Assembly: GCA_024276775.1 (NCBI GenBank)
Contig: JAJRWO010000080.1
Coordinates: 1 to 5,804, forward strand
Direction of reading: 5' to 3'
Origin: Gammaproteobacteria bacterium
GTDB lineage: Bacteria; Pseudomonadota; Gammaproteobacteria; Tenderiales; Tenderiaceae
Length of the DNA stretch: 5,804 nt
Shown here: piece by piece, positions 5,747 to 5,804 of the stretch
Numbering within the stretch: the stretch's first letter is position 1
Layout of the letters: each line of letters starts with the position of its first letter
Notes under the pieces: generated by a model
Seen by the model: the letters and a program-made list of their open reading frames with translations, nothing else
Database searches by the model: none
What the model was told of the DNA's origin: nothing
Program-made: the position numbers and the translations under genes

Positions 5747-5777
5747 CTCATGATCATAGGATGAAAACGATCATGAG
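5747..5777. repeat. Perfect 9-bp inverted repeat spanning the transposase start
   Basis: CTCATGATC (5747-5755) and GATCATGAG (5769-5777) are exact reverse complements around a 13-nt loop that holds AGG and the ATG at 5761. The second ATG (5773) lies inside the right arm. In mRNA this could hide the start, a control seen in some insertion sequences; as DNA it could be an operator. Confidence 0.7.
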
Positions 5778-5804
5778 ATTAGAGCAACTCACCAGCATTG
5801 GTGC
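5761..5804 (+). CDS. Probable transposase, first codons only (runs off the right edge)
   Basis: Only 14 codons are visible: MKTIMRLEQLTSIG and onward. The MRLEQLTSI opening resembles, from memory, integrase-core (DDE) transposases that start with MRLEQLTTI-like residues; with so little sequence this is a tentative call. Two starts are possible: ATG at 5761 directly touches AGG, which is too close for a ribosome site, while ATG at 5773 has the same AGG 12 nt upstream. No catalytic residue falls in the window. The setting (direct repeats and a TGT tip upstream) supports a mobile-element gene. Confidence 0.4.
   Translation, partial: MKTIMRLEQLTSIG

Larger units (their letters stand above)
5654..5804 (+). 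mobile_element. Probable left end of an insertion sequence (incomplete)
   Basis: The segment starts with TGTCAACC, the TGT-type tip common to several DDE-transposon families (IS21, IS481, IS3 groups). It carries repeated subterminal motifs, which are typical of IS21-like ends, and then leads into a reading frame resembling the start of an integrase-like transposase. The neighbour expected here from Pseudomonas gene order, murJ, is absent. The right end and any target-site duplication are outside the window, so the family and the exact boundary are inferred. Confidence 0.45.

Noticed and set aside
1..5804. CRISPR array, tRNA or rRNA gene, prophage or defence system
   Set aside because: No regularly spaced repeats of CRISPR type, no cloverleaf or rRNA-like stretch, and nearly all of 1-5552 is accounted for by core genes.

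Overview
This window is a core, housekeeping stretch of a gammaproteobacterial chromosome with moderate GC content. The gene order ispB / rplU-rpmA-obgE-proB / rpsT is the one known from Pseudomonas and related marine gammaproteobacteria. A pilS-like sensor kinase and a small PP0621-family gene sit behind ispB. Every intact protein resembles the gammaproteobacterial version (103-residue L21, 87-residue S20 with a non-ATG start, ProB with a PUA domain). I cannot name a genus; a Cellvibrionales- or Pseudomonadales-like marine bacterium is an inference.

Layout. Positions 1-2150 (minus strand) hold a probable operon read right to left: ispB (octaprenyl-type diphosphate synthase), a small membrane-anchored Cys-rich protein, and the first 282 codons of pilS, which runs off the left edge. 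Positions 2151-2311 are a divergent promoter region with a very good sigma70 promoter for rplU. Positions 2312-4018 (plus strand) carry rplU (L21), rpmA (L27) and the ribosome-assembly GTPase obgE/cgtA, with a terminator hairpin between rpmA and obgE. proB (glutamate 5-kinase) follows at 4063-5190. A perfect bidirectional terminator (5239-5273) separates it from convergent rpsT (S20, minus strand), which starts at TTG 5552. To the right of rpsT, where Pseudomonas-type genomes carry murJ and ribF, there is instead a segment with 25-bp direct repeats, a TGTCAA tip and the first codons of what looks like a transposase. I read this as the left end of an insertion sequence.

Functionally the plus-strand genes cover large-subunit assembly (L21, L27 and Obg, which acts on 50S maturation), with proline synthesis appended. 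ispB supplies the ubiquinone side chain. PilS is the sensor for type IV pilus expression. No clearly novel multigene system is present. The most interesting part is the right edge: the best -35 hexamer for rpsT lies exactly at the proposed tip of the insertion element, so an essential ribosomal gene may be using a hybrid promoter, and the transposase start lies in a perfect inverted repeat.
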